A stretch of 64,000 nucleotides of DNA from Gp6-AA40 sp035293405 (GCA_035293405.1 DATDOE010000041.1:1-64000); one strand, 5' to 3'; numbered from the stretch's first letter, positions 50,860-59,723 are shown. Notes: generated from the letters alone by a model not told the origin. Numbers and translations: made by a program.

Positions 50860-52893
50860 ATGAAGGGTCTCGCGGGGGTCGTTGCCATCGGTGTACTGGC
50901 TGTGAGTGTTGGCGTGTGGGCGCAATCGGGATCGGCGCAGCGTGGTGCGCAGGTCCCGCCGGGTGACTGGCCGATGATCAATCGCGAGCCGGCGGCGACT
51001 CGGTTCTCGCCGCTGACGCAGATCACCGCCACCAACGTCGCCTCGCTGAAGGAGGCGTGGACGTACCGGCTCAGTGGCGGCGCCACATCGGTGCCCCTGG
51101 TCGTCGGCGGCGTGATGTATGTCGCGAACGGCAACACCGTCGTCGCCCTCGACGCCGATTCGGGAACGCCGGTCTGGTCGTACGCGCTGCAGCCTGTTGC
51201 GCAGCCGCCGGCTCCGGTGACTGACGCGCAAGGTCCCGCGGGCGCCACACCCTCTCCCGCGTCGCCACCACCTGGCCTGCCGGCTGCCGGAGGCGGACGG
51301 CGTGGCGGAGGCTCACCGCCTGGACCAACCGCCTCGGCCCGCGGCGTCGGGTATTGGCCGGGCGATGGCAAGTTGCCGGCTCGCATCCTGTTCATGAGCG
51401 GCAACCGTCTCATCGCACTCGATGCTGCCAGCGGTGCGGCCGCCGACGGGTTTGGCACGATGGGCGCCGTCACCGTCGGTGTGCCGTACGGCGGCACGCC
51501 AACCATCTATCGCAACGTCGCAATCATTGGCGCGGCAACCGGTGAGACGCCCCAGGGCCCGGCGGGCAACCCGCGCGCATTCGATGTCGTCACCGGGAAG
51601 AAGTTGTGGGAGTTCCAGACCGTTCCGAAGCCTGGCCAGAAGTACAACGACACATGGGGCGACGGATGGAAGGATCGATCGGGTGCGAACATGTGGGCGT
51701 TTGCCGCGCCGGTGGATCTGGAGCGAGGCATCGTCTATCTGCCGATCGCCGGACCGGCGACGAACTACTACGGCGGCGATCGGCCGGGCATCAACGCCTT
51801 CGCGAACTCCATCGTCGCCGTCGAGGCGCAGACGGGAAAATACCTCTGGCACTTCCAGACCGTGCATCACGACATCTGGGACATCGACATGCCATCGGCG
51901 GGCTCGCTGTTCGACTTCGTGCAGAACGGACGCCGTACGCCGGCGATCGCGCACGTCGGAAAGTCGAGTTACGTGTTCGTGCTCGATCGCGTCACGGGCA
52001 AGCCACTCATTCCAGTTGAAGAGCGGCCGGTGCCGAAGGGCGACGTGCCCACGGAGTGGTACTCACCGACGCAGCCATTCCCCGCGAGGCCCGGTCCACT
52101 CAGTCGAGTGAGCTTCAACAAGGACACCGATCTCGTCAGACCGGAAGACACGAGCGCCGCGCACGTGGCGGCCTGTACGGCGATGATGGACAAGGCGGGT
52201 GGCTACTACAACGTCGGCCCGTTCACGCCGTTCCTCTTCAAGGAGACCGGTGCGCCGCCAAAGTCGACGATCCAGTTTCCCGGCGGAACCGGTGGTGTCA
52301 ACTGGGGCGGGATGGCGCTCGATCCAACGACCGGCGTGTTCTTCGTCAACGCGCAGAACACGTCGCTCGTTGGGTGGACCGAGCGCAAGCCCCCAGGCGT
52401 GACCTATAGCTTCGAAGCGCCGAACTCGAACCATCCGTTCGATCGCGCGAGCGTGAACGGTGTCGGACCGTTCTTCACTTTCTCGGCTCCGCTCAGCGGC
52501 CAGTACAACGAGCGGGGACAGCCGGTCGGCCCGAGCCTTCCATGCCAGAGGCCTCCGTGGTCGAAACTGATCGCCGTCAACGCCAACACCGGCCAGATCG
52601 TGTGGGAGTCGGTGCTCGGCGTCAACGCGAGCCTGCCTGAAGGCAAGCAACTCGTTGGCAACAGCGGGAGCGCGGGGCCAACAGTGACGGCCGGTGGCCT
52701 GGTCTTCGTCGGCGCGACGAACGACCGCCGTTTCCGAGCCTTCGACGCCAAGACAGGCAAGGAGCTCTGGGCGACAACGGTGGGCGCCAATGCCAACGCG
52801 AATCCCATGAGTTATCTGGGCAAGAGCGGGAAGCAGCACGTCGCGGTTGTGGCGGGCAATACCTTGATGGTGTACGCGCTTCCTAGCCGGTAG
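50860..52893 (+). CDS. PQQ-dependent dehydrogenase, secreted, second copy
   Basis: About 677 aa, signal peptide MKGLAGVVAIGVLAVSVGVWAQ. It is a paralogue of the previous gene: VVALDADSGTPVWSYA, DVVTGKKLWEFQ, SIVAVEAQTGKYLWHFQTVHHDIWDIDMPSAG, VFVLDRVTGKPLIPVEERPVP, FDAKTGKELWATTV. Blade motifs and HHDIWDIDM retain the PQQ-binding region. ATG 50860 has a good ribosome site (aggag). A Pro/Gly-rich insert follows blade 1. The tail end abuts tagccgg heptamers. Confidence 0.9.
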   Translation: MKGLAGVVAIGVLAVSVGVWAQSGSAQRGAQVPPGDWPMINREPAATRFSPLTQITATNVASLKEAWTYRLSGGATSVPLVVGGVMYVANGNTVVALDADSGTPVWSYALQPVAQPPAPVTDAQGPAGATPSPASPPPGLPAAGGGRRGGGSPPGPTASARGVGYWPGDGKLPARILFMSGNRLIALDAASGAAADGFGTMGAVTVGVPYGGTPTIYRNVAIIGAATGETPQGPAGNPRAFDVVTGKKLWEFQTVPKPGQKYNDTWGDGWKDRSGANMWAFAAPVDLERGIVYLPIAGPATNYYGGDRPGINAFANSIVAVEAQTGKYLWHFQTVHHDIWDIDMPSAGSLFDFVQNGRRTPAIAHVGKSSYVFVLDRVTGKPLIPVEERPVPKGDVPTEWYSPTQPFPARPGPLSRVSFNKDTDLVRPEDTSAAHVAACTAMMDKAGGYYNVGPFTPFLFKETGAPPKSTIQFPGGTGGVNWGGMALDPTTGVFFVNAQNTSLVGWTERKPPGVTYSFEAPNSNHPFDRASVNGVGPFFTFSAPLSGQYNERGQPVGPSLPCQRPPWSKLIAVNANTGQIVWESVLGVNASLPEGKQLVGNSGSAGPTVTAGGLVFVGATNDRRFRAFDAKTGKELWATTVGANANANPMSYLGKSGKQHVAVVAGNTLMVYALPSR

Positions 52894-52935
52894 CCGGTAG
52901 GCAGTAGTAGGGCGGATCCTGATTGTGGACCCGCC
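52884..52935. repeat. Heptamer units and degenerate REP-like hairpin
   Basis: tagccgg twice, taggcag and tagtagg (52884-52911), then GGCGGATCC (52911-52919) and GGACCCGCC (52927-52935) with one mismatch. Confidence 0.65.
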
Positions 52936-52952
52936 AGAGGAACTGAGCTCAT

Positions 52953-53969
52953 ATGAAACGTCACTTGATGGTCATCGCCGGCGGCTTCGTGATCGCGGCA
53001 GGAGTGATCGCCGCACAGGCGCCGGCCAACTACGCCGTACCGAAGACGCCGTGGGGCGATCCGGATCTGCAGGGGAAGTGGCCGGGCATCGAACTGGTCG
53101 GCGTTCCAATGCAGCGCGCCGCCAATCTCGGCACACGCAACGTGCTGACCGAGGAGGAGTTCAAGGCCGCGCAGGAGCGGTTCGCGCGGCAGGCCGCGCA
53201 GGACGAAGCGGAGTTCGATCTTGACGCGGCCACGTCCACGCCCGGCGGGGATGTCGGCGGCCCTGTGTCGCCTCCGCCGCATTGGCTCGAGCGCGGCAAG
53301 CCGCAGTACATCGCCTCGCTCATCGTCGATCCACCGGATGGACGCATGCCGCCGCTCACGCCGGAAGCGCAGCAGCGCAATCAGGCGGCGCTGGCCGCGC
53401 GGAAGTCGTCGGGCCGGGGGCCGGCGGATTCGTACGCCGACCGCAGCCTCTACGACCGGTGCATTACGCGCGGCATTGCCGGCTCGTGGCTGCCGGTCAT
53501 CTACAACAACGGCAACGAAATCGTCCAGGGTCCGGGCTGGGTCGCACTGCGCAACGAGATGATTCACGAAACGCGGATCGTCCCGCTCGACAATCGCCCG
53601 CGCCTGTCGTCGGAGATCAAGTCGTTCATGGGCGACTCCCGTGGCCACTGGGAAGGGAACACCCTGGTGGTCGAAACGACGAATTTCAACAACCGGACGT
53701 CGGGCATCAGCGTGAACGGTGGCGGCAACCGTCACTCGGAGGAGATGAAGATCACCGAGCACATCACGCGCGTGTCTCCGGATCTGCTCATCTGGAGGAT
53801 GACATACGACGATCCCAAAACCTGGACGCGTGCGTTTACGATCGAGCTGCCGTTGAAGCGGGACGACGGCTACGGCATGTTCGAATATGCCTGCCACGAA
53901 GGCAACTACTCGATGTTCAACATCCTGAGCGGCGCGCGCGCTGACGAGAGAGCAGCGGCAAAGAAGTAG
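52953..53969 (+). CDS. Secreted protein of the WGDPDLQG family, copy 3
   Basis: 338 aa, signal peptide MKRHLMVIAGGFVIAAGVIAAQ. Motifs TPWGDPDLQGKW, LIVDPPDGRMP, DRCITRGIAGS, NEIVQGPGWVAL, LGDSRGHW-type MGDSRGHWEGNTLVVETTNF, YACHEGNYSM. It is about 60 bp after the second PQQ dehydrogenase and on the same strand, so PQQ-PQQ-family copy forms a run that is flanked on the other side by copies 1 and 2. Confidence 0.85.
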   Translation: MKRHLMVIAGGFVIAAGVIAAQAPANYAVPKTPWGDPDLQGKWPGIELVGVPMQRAANLGTRNVLTEEEFKAAQERFARQAAQDEAEFDLDAATSTPGGDVGGPVSPPPHWLERGKPQYIASLIVDPPDGRMPPLTPEAQQRNQAALAARKSSGRGPADSYADRSLYDRCITRGIAGSWLPVIYNNGNEIVQGPGWVALRNEMIHETRIVPLDNRPRLSSEIKSFMGDSRGHWEGNTLVVETTNFNNRTSGISVNGGGNRHSEEMKITEHITRVSPDLLIWRMTYDDPKTWTRAFTIELPLKRDDGYGMFEYACHEGNYSMFNILSGARADERAAAKK

Positions 53970-53975
53970 CGGCGG

Positions 53976-54614
53976 GTGGGGAGCCGACGTTCGCTGACAC
54001 GCGCATCGCTGAGCGAGGGTGCGCGTGCGCTTGCGGCTCGAGACGCCGATCTGGCCGGGGTCCTTCGCCGTCTCGGCGATCCACCCATCTGGGGGCGTCG
54101 TCCGGGCTTCTCGTCGCTCGTCCGGATCGTTCTCGAGCAGCAGGTATCACTGCGTTCGGCGGCGGCGATGTATCGGCGACTCGATGGACAGCTCGGTGGA
54201 GTGACTCCGAACACCTTCAACCGCGCCGGGGCGGCAGGGTTGAGGCGGCTTGGCGTGACTCGACAGAAGGCGGGCTATTGCTGCGGCCTCGCGAAGCGAG
54301 TGCTCGACGGCTCCGTCGACCTCACCGCCGTGGCGCGCGCCACGGATGACGAGGGCCGCAAAGCTCTGTTGGCCGTTCCCGGCCTCGGGCCGTGGAGCGT
54401 GGACATCTACTACCTCATGGCGCTCCGTCGTCCCGATGTGTGGCCACGCGGAGACCTGGCGTTGGCCATTGCGCTGCGTGATGTGAAGGGGCTACGCACG
54501 TTGCCGTCGTAAGAAGCACAGCAGGCGCTGGCGCAGGCATGGGCGCCGTGGCGCTCGGTAGCGGCCCGGATCCTGTGGGCCCACTACCTGACCGCGCGTG
54601 GCCGTCCTATTTGA
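53976..54614 (+). pseudogene. DNA-3-methyladenine glycosylase gene with a premature ochre codon
   Basis: HhH-GPD base-excision glycosylase (AlkA type). The open part (53976-54512, 178 aa) has the HhH element LLAVPGLGPWSVDIYY and the catalytic aspartate in PRGDLALA. TAA at 54510-54512 interrupts it. The same frame continues as EAQQALAQAWAPWRSVAARI and LWAHYL to a TGA at 54612-54614, which is the usual C-terminal helix of the family (LAxAWxPWRxxAARxLWxHYL). So the full gene was about 212 codons. The last helix is lost, which would affect folding. Nothing marks the stop as programmed. Confidence 0.75.
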
Positions 54615-56514
54615 TCCATTCGCTCTTGAGCTGCGCCCAGGCGAGCCTGGCCTCCTCGACCGAGCCTTCGTCCTCGATCGTCGTGATGTCGCCGGGGTCG
54701 CGATCGAGGACGACGGCTTTCAGGACACGACGCATGATCTTTCCGCTGCGCGTCTTCGGGAGCATGCGCACGAACTTCACGTCGCCGATGACCGCCACCG
54801 CGCCGAGCTCGTGGCGGACGGTATCGAGCAGCGCCTGCTTCAGCTCGGGCGATGGGCTCTGGCCGATCTTCAACAGCACGAAGGCGGCGACGACTTCACC
54901 TCGCACCTCGTCGGGCCGGCCGACGACCCCGCATTCGGCCACGGCGGGATGCGTGAGGAAGGCGCTCTCGACTTCGATCGTGCCCAGACGATGTGCCGCG
55001 ATCTTGATGATTTCGTCGGCGCGCCCGGCGAACCAGAAATAGCCGTCCGCATCGACGTGCGCCGAGTCGCCCGAGTAGTAGACGTTCGGGATCCGTTGCC
55101 AGTAGTCGAGGCCATATCGCTCCGGCTCGCCCCAGAGGCCGGGGGTCATGCCGGGGAACGGCCGCTTCAGCACCATGATCCCTTTCTCATCGCGCGCGCA
55201 CGGCTGGCCGTCGAGGGTGACGACCGCGGCGTCGATGCCCGGCAGCGGCAGCGCCGCGGATCCGGGCTTGATCGGAAGCGCCTCGATCCCGTACGGGTTG
55301 CCGAACACCGGTCCGCCCGTCTCCGTCTGCCACATGTGATCGATGACCGGCACGCGGCCGCGGAGCGCGGTGTTCTGCAGCCAGTCCCACACGTGCGGGT
55401 TGAGCACTTCGCCCGCGCACACGACGCGCTCCAGCCGGCGATGGTCGACGTTGCTCAGCGTCTGTTCGCCGTATCGCATCAGCATGCGCACTGCGGTCGG
55501 CGACGTGAAGATGCCGGTGACGCCCAGCTCTTCGACTGCCGTGCGCCAGTGCGTGTCTGGCTGCGGGTAGTCGAGCGCGCCTTCGAACGCGACCGTGGTG
55601 CAGCCGGCGATCAGCGGGGCGTACACCATGTAGCTGTGTCCGACGATCCAGCCGATGTCCGACGTCGCCCACCACACGTCCTCCGGTTTCAGGCCGAAGC
55701 ACCAGCGCCCCATGCTGGCGATGTGCACCTGATAGCCGCCGTGGGTGTGAATCGCCAGCTTGGGCCGGGCGGTGGTGCCCGACGTCGCCAGGATGTACGC
55801 CGGTTCGTTGGCCTCCATCGGCTCGTGCGCGCCCGAGTGCCCGTCCGCACGGCCGAGAAGGGCGTCCCACGTCATGTCGCGACCGGGGACCAACGGCGCA
55901 CTGGCTGTTCCTCGCTGCAGCACGATGACGTGTTCGACGCGGTGATCGGACGTGGCCAACGCGTCGTCGACGATGCCCTTGAGCTCGAACTCTTTGCCGC
56001 GGCGATAGGTCACGTTGGCCGCGAAGACCAGGCGTGATCCGCTGGCCTGAATCCGATCGCCCAGCGCTCGGGCGCCGAAGCCGGCAAACACGACGGAGTG
56101 GATCGCGCCGATGCGCACGGTGGCCAGCATCAGGATGATGGCTTCGGGCGACGTAGGCATGTAGATGGTGAGCCGGTCGCCCTTGCGGAGGCCGAGCCCG
56201 CGCAGCGCGGCGGCCGCTCGCGTCACCTCGTCGAGGAGACGCGCGTAGGTGAACACCTGCCGCTCGCCGCGCTCATTGAAATACACGAGCGCGGGGTGTG
56301 CGCCTCGTCCGTGCGCGACGTGGTGATCGAGCGCGTTGTAGGCGAGGTTGGTCTGGGCGCCGATGAACCAGCGGAAGGACGGGAAGGTCCACTCGAACAC
56401 GCGATCCCAGGTCCGGAACCACGGCAGCTCACTGGCGGCGCGGGCCCAGAATCCCTCCGGATCGCGCAGGCCTTCATCGATCCACTTCTGAACGAGCGGG
56501 GTGACCGCGCTCAC
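54607..56514 (-). CDS. Acetyl/propionyl-CoA synthetase-like enzyme
   Basis: 635 aa ANL-superfamily ligase. It forms acyl-adenylate and then acyl-CoA from a short carboxylic acid. P-loop YILATSGTTARPKLAIHTHGG, IGWIVGHSYMVY, DHMWQTETGGPVFG, YYSGDSAHVDADGYFWFAGR (A8 hinge) and the C-terminal lysine in LPKTRSGKIMRR. The AcsA-like context (ActP and DUF485 further along) supports acetate as substrate, but propionate or another short acid is possible because the sequence diverges from canonical Acs. The 3' end overlaps the last codons of the broken glycosylase gene. Confidence 0.88.
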   Translation of the reverse strand: MSAVTPLVQKWIDEGLRDPEGFWARAASELPWFRTWDRVFEWTFPSFRWFIGAQTNLAYNALDHHVAHGRGAHPALVYFNERGERQVFTYARLLDEVTRAAAALRGLGLRKGDRLTIYMPTSPEAIILMLATVRIGAIHSVVFAGFGARALGDRIQASGSRLVFAANVTYRRGKEFELKGIVDDALATSDHRVEHVIVLQRGTASAPLVPGRDMTWDALLGRADGHSGAHEPMEANEPAYILATSGTTARPKLAIHTHGGYQVHIASMGRWCFGLKPEDVWWATSDIGWIVGHSYMVYAPLIAGCTTVAFEGALDYPQPDTHWRTAVEELGVTGIFTSPTAVRMLMRYGEQTLSNVDHRRLERVVCAGEVLNPHVWDWLQNTALRGRVPVIDHMWQTETGGPVFGNPYGIEALPIKPGSAALPLPGIDAAVVTLDGQPCARDEKGIMVLKRPFPGMTPGLWGEPERYGLDYWQRIPNVYYSGDSAHVDADGYFWFAGRADEIIKIAAHRLGTIEVESAFLTHPAVAECGVVGRPDEVRGEVVAAFVLLKIGQSPSPELKQALLDTVRHELGAVAVIGDVKFVRMLPKTRSGKIMRRVLKAVVLDRDPGDITTIEDEGSVEEARLAWAQLKSEWIK

Positions 56515-56591
56515 GCGGACCTCATGTGCACGTGACGGATCTTACTTCCGGACGCAGGGCGGGTCTTGATGTGTGGACCCGCTGGCGTGAT

Positions 56592-56815
56592 GACGCGCAG
56601 CCGGGCGGCCGGGCATCTCGCTCCGCGAAGCTCTCGGCACGCCGGAAAGCGTTCGGACGGCTACCCACGACCGATTGACGCTCGGGTCGCGTCTGCTCGC
56701 GCACCCGCTCAACCTCGCTGATGCCCTGAGCCGCCTCTCGCTTTCACCCCTCACGCGTGTCGGCGAGCCTCGAACGCTTCGCTCCGCGAGATACCCGACC
56801 GCCCGGCTGCGCGTC
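56592..56815. repeat. Palindromic element of about 224 bp
   Basis: Ends GACGCGCAGCCGGGCGG... (56592) and its reverse complement (to 56815) pair over about 28 bp with two mismatches (CGGGCATCTCGC against CGGGTATCTCGC). The interior is unrelated to the 291-bp TIR element. No coding capacity. Confidence 0.7.
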
Positions 56816-56840
56816 GCGGCACCGAGCAGCGTGAGTGGGT

Positions 56841-56936
56841 TCGCACCGACAAGCGAAGCGACCGTCGCACCGACGTGCGTCAGAGAGTTCGCACCGACCG
56901 GCGTAGGGAAGCTCGCACCGACCCGCGTCATGGGCC
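56841..56936. repeat. 24-bp tandem repeat, four units
   Basis: TCGCACCGAC starts at 56841, 56865, 56889 and 56913, with exact 24-bp period and variable remainder. In one frame the units would encode an octapeptide containing APT. The last unit ends about 30 bp before the reductase ATG. Confidence 0.85.
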
Positions 56937-56968
56937 CTCGCCGACGCGCGAAGTACAATCGCACATTC

Positions 56969-57964
56969 ATGCCCAGCTTCAAGGCTTTCAGGATCCAGAA
57001 CGACGGCGGGAAGATTCACGGCGCAGTGGTCGATGCGGAGCTCGACGAGCTGAGCGCGGGTGATGTGGTCATCAAGGCGGCGTATTCGAGCGTCAACTAC
57101 AAGGACGCGCTGGCCGCGACCGGCGCCGGGAAGATCGTGCGGCGGTTTCCGATCATCGGCGGCATCGACGTGTCGGGCACGGTGGTGTCGAGCACCGATC
57201 GCCGCTTTCGTCCGGACGACACCGTGCTCATCACCGGGTACGACCTGGGCGTCGCGCACGACGGCGGCTATGCCGGCTACGTCCGCGTGCCTGCCGATTG
57301 GCCGATGCACCTGCCGGCTGGACTGACCCTGCGCGAGGCCATGGTCCTCGGCACCGCGGGGTTCACGGCGGCGCTCTCGGTGCTCCGCCTGGAGCGGAAT
57401 GGGCTCAAGCCTGGCCAGGGGAAGGTCGCGGTCACTGGCGCGACGGGCGGAGTGGGCAGCATCTCCATCGCCGCGCTCGCGAAACTGGGGTACGAGGTCA
57501 CGGCGATCACGGGGAAAGACGAGGCGCACGAGTACCTTCGCGGGCTGGGCGCGAGCGACGTCATGTCACGTACCACTCTGCAGATGGGAACCCGCCCGCT
57601 CGAGACGGCGATCTGGGCCGCGGCGATTGATGCGGTCGGCGGCGAGATGCTGGCGTGGCTCACGCGGACCACCAAACACTGGGGCGGAATCGCCAGCAGC
57701 GGGCTCACCGGCGGAGTGGAGCTGCATACGACCGTCATGCCGTTCATCCTGCGCGGGATTTCGCTGATGGGCATCGACTCGATCATGTGTCCCGCCGACC
57801 TGCGCATCGAGGCCTGGCGCCGCCTCGCCACAGACATGAAGCCCACGCAACTTGCCTCAATCGCCCAGGAGATCACGCTCGACGATCTGCCGCGGGCCTT
57901 CGACACGTTGCTCAAAGGCGCCGCACGCGGGCGATTCGTGGTGAACGTCAGTGATTTGGCTTGA
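56969..57964 (+). CDS. YhdH/AcuI-type quinone oxidoreductase, probable acryloyl-CoA reductase
   Basis: 331 aa, NADPH-dependent medium-chain dehydrogenase without zinc. FKAFRIQNDGG, SYSSVNYKDALAATG-type AAYSSVNYKDALAATGAG, the nucleotide site VTGATGGVGSISIAALAKLGY, and GIDSIMCPADLRIEAW are strong YhdH/YhfP signatures. Family members reduce acryloyl-CoA to propionyl-CoA, which suits a neighbour that activates short acids. ATG 56969 gives the normal length (YhdH about 324); a longer frame to 56675 is repeat-derived. Confidence 0.9.
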   Translation: MPSFKAFRIQNDGGKIHGAVVDAELDELSAGDVVIKAAYSSVNYKDALAATGAGKIVRRFPIIGGIDVSGTVVSSTDRRFRPDDTVLITGYDLGVAHDGGYAGYVRVPADWPMHLPAGLTLREAMVLGTAGFTAALSVLRLERNGLKPGQGKVAVTGATGGVGSISIAALAKLGYEVTAITGKDEAHEYLRGLGASDVMSRTTLQMGTRPLETAIWAAAIDAVGGEMLAWLTRTTKHWGGIASSGLTGGVELHTTVMPFILRGISLMGIDSIMCPADLRIEAWRRLATDMKPTQLASIAQEITLDDLPRAFDTLLKGAARGRFVVNVSDLA

Positions 57965-57974
57965 AGTGCTGTCG

Positions 57975-58265
57975 GCGCCGCGGGCATGCCGGACTGCGGC
58001 GGCCGGCTCCCGCCTTCGCGCTCTGCGCTTCGGCGCGCAAGCCGCACGCCGGGAAATCGCGCTCAGACTCGTACTCTTTCGCGCTCCGCGCGTCTAAACG
58101 CTACCTCGCGGCGACATCTGTCAGGCGGCTCGAAACGCCGGCCGTACCTCGCTACAACCAGAACGCATGGACGGAAGACGCGCGGATGAATCGCTGCGCG
58201 CGATTTCCGGATCCGTGAGTCGGCGTGCGTCGAACGGCCGCCGCAGTCCGGCATGCCCGCGGCGC
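57975..58265 (+). mobile_element. TIR element, copy 1 (291 bp)
   Basis: The 31-bp ends (57975-58005 and 58235-58265; GCGCCGCGGGCATGCCGG...) are perfect inverted repeats. The interior has no coding frame. It starts 11 bp after the reductase stop and its right end abuts the truncated integrase fragment, so it may have inserted into that gene. No target-site duplication is evident. An inverted copy is at 59791-60082 and a diverged copy at 41292-41560. Confidence 0.88.
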
Positions 58266-58758
58266 TTCTGATCCGAATCGTGCAGCAGTTGCTGGCGCCT
58301 GGCCCGTCACCGGTTTTCGGCCCGACGAAGACGGGGAAGCCACGCACCATCACGATCGGGCCCGAGATGGTCGAGTTGCTAAAAACGCATAGACAGCAAC
58401 AGGCCGAGCTCAAGATGGCCAACCGGACGACGTACCACGATCTCGGGCTAGTCTTCGCGAAGGGTTGGTCAGACGTGCGGCACCGCGGCGATTGCCTCGG
58501 TCATCCGCTGTAGAAGAACAACCTGGGGCAACGGGGAGTAAGCGGGCTCATCAAAGCCGCCGGCGTGCGGCCGATCAAGTGCCACGGCTTCTGCACACGT
58601 GCGCCACGCTCCTATTGCAGGCCGGGCAACCGGTTCACGTGGTCAGCGAACGCCTCGGGCATTCAACCGTGTCGATGACGATGGAGGTCTACGCGCACGT
58701 GCTGCCGGACATGCAGCAACAGGCCGCGACTACGATGGGCGCGCTGTTACACGGCTAG
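58266..58758 (+). pseudogene. Tyrosine recombinase (integrase) fragment, frameshifted
   Basis: Only the C-terminal catalytic part remains, in two frames. The first, to TAG 58511-58513, has FGPTKTGKPRTITIGPEMVE and TYHDLGLVFAK (residues before the catalytic R/H box). The second has TCATLLLQAGQPVHVVSERLGHS and a MEVYAHVLPDMQQQAA region, i.e. the HxLRH..HxxxT..Y region with the nucleophile Tyr. A frameshift and the loss of the 5' end (at TIR copy 1) make it non-functional. It once served an integrative element next to the tRNA-Leu remnant. Confidence 0.8.
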
Positions 58759-59672
58759 GGGAGTCGCACATAGGAGCACTCTCCAAAGAGCGCGGCGGAT
58801 TCGGCGGCGATAGCCGCCTCCGTGGAGAGTGTCCTCAACTCCGTTGCGAGTCGTTTGTATCGCTCTCTTACAGTGTCGCAGGAGGCTTTGAACGGCTCGG
58901 TCGGTTTGAATGCTCTATACGTTTGCACCCTGCGAATCAGATTAGGTGGCGGATCTCCGCGACCTTTTTCAGGAGCGCCATCATCGGTGTATAAGTAACC
59001 GCCGGCTGGATCGATCTCCAGACTCATGCCCTTGCCAGTTCCCATACAGTGTCGAACGAGTGTCGCGGCGATGCTGAGGGCCTCGTCGTGGGGCTCGATT
59101 TCGACTAGTTCGCTTGCTAGACGCTGGAGCTCGAGGGTTTCCCTCTGTTGCGCGAACACCTCACCCCTCACGCGCTCGCGGACTTTGCCGTAGCCTGGAA
59201 AATGTGCAGCGAAGTCTCGATAGAGGAGCTCCGGATACCAGAAGTCGCGATCGAGCCGTGGCTCGTAATCCTCCACAACGAAGCCGCCAATCGCGGTGCC
59301 CTCAATCGCCAGCTGGGATGACAGCTGAAGTAGTTTCTTGCTGTCGGAAAGGAGAAGGGGCCTCAAACGTTTCAGATGCGCGTCTCGCACTTCTCGTTGC
59401 TGGCGCTCGACCTCGCGCTGGCGCGCGCGCTGCTCGTTTTGCTCGTCCCGTCGCTCGGACCACAGGTTGGTAACTGTCGGTGCCACAACGACAGCCAGCA
59501 AGACACCCATCAACGCGGAGTGCGCCAGTGCAGGCCACTGCTTTGCCTGTTCCGGTGCCAGCCTGGCGAGTGCAGCTTGGCCGAGCACCTGAAGGGCGAT
59601 CAGGATCGCCGACATGATCAATGTCGCCGTAACTGGGTGGAGCAGGAACTCCATCAGTGCCATGTTAGCCAT
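58755..59672 (-). CDS. Membrane-anchored coiled-coil protein of unknown function
   Basis: 305 aa. Two N-terminal membrane helices (LLHPVTATLIMSAILIALQVLG and ALAHSALMGVLLAVVVAPTV), then a long charged coiled coil (SERRDEQNEQRARQREVERQ...) and a soluble domain of about 190 residues with no motif I recognise. Its codon use is less GC-biased than that of neighbours, in keeping with transfer. It is the only intact gene of the decayed integrative element, convergent with the integrase fragment (overlap of 4 bases at 58755-58758). Confidence 0.7.
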   Translation of the reverse strand: MANMALMEFLLHPVTATLIMSAILIALQVLGQAALARLAPEQAKQWPALAHSALMGVLLAVVVAPTVTNLWSERRDEQNEQRARQREVERQQREVRDAHLKRLRPLLLSDSKKLLQLSSQLAIEGTAIGGFVVEDYEPRLDRDFWYPELLYRDFAAHFPGYGKVRERVRGEVFAQQRETLELQRLASELVEIEPHDEALSIAATLVRHCMGTGKGMSLEIDPAGGYLYTDDGAPEKGRGDPPPNLIRRVQTYRAFKPTEPFKASCDTVRERYKRLATELRTLSTEAAIAAESAALFGECSYVRLP

Positions 59673-59723
59673 ACGTTAGCCACATGGCACTGATGTGCCC
59701 AATTTCTTGCGAGAAATCGTGCA

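Larger units (their letters stand above)
56515..56968. other. Gene-free region with a palindromic element and a 24-bp tandem repeat
   Basis: 454 bp between divergent genes. It contains a REP-like palindrome at 56557-56582, the inverted repeat at 56592-56815 and four 24-bp units at 56841-56936. The apparent frame upstream of the reductase start is made by the tandem repeat and is not considered coding. Confidence 0.7.

Noticed and set aside
56841..56936. CRISPR or leader repeats
   Set aside because: The 10-bp core recurs with 14-bp remainder that is too short and irregular for spacers; tandem repeat is the simpler reading.
56675..56968. N-terminal 98-residue extension of the YhdH-type protein
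   Set aside because: It is encoded by palindrome and tandem repeat DNA; the protein from 56969 has full family length.
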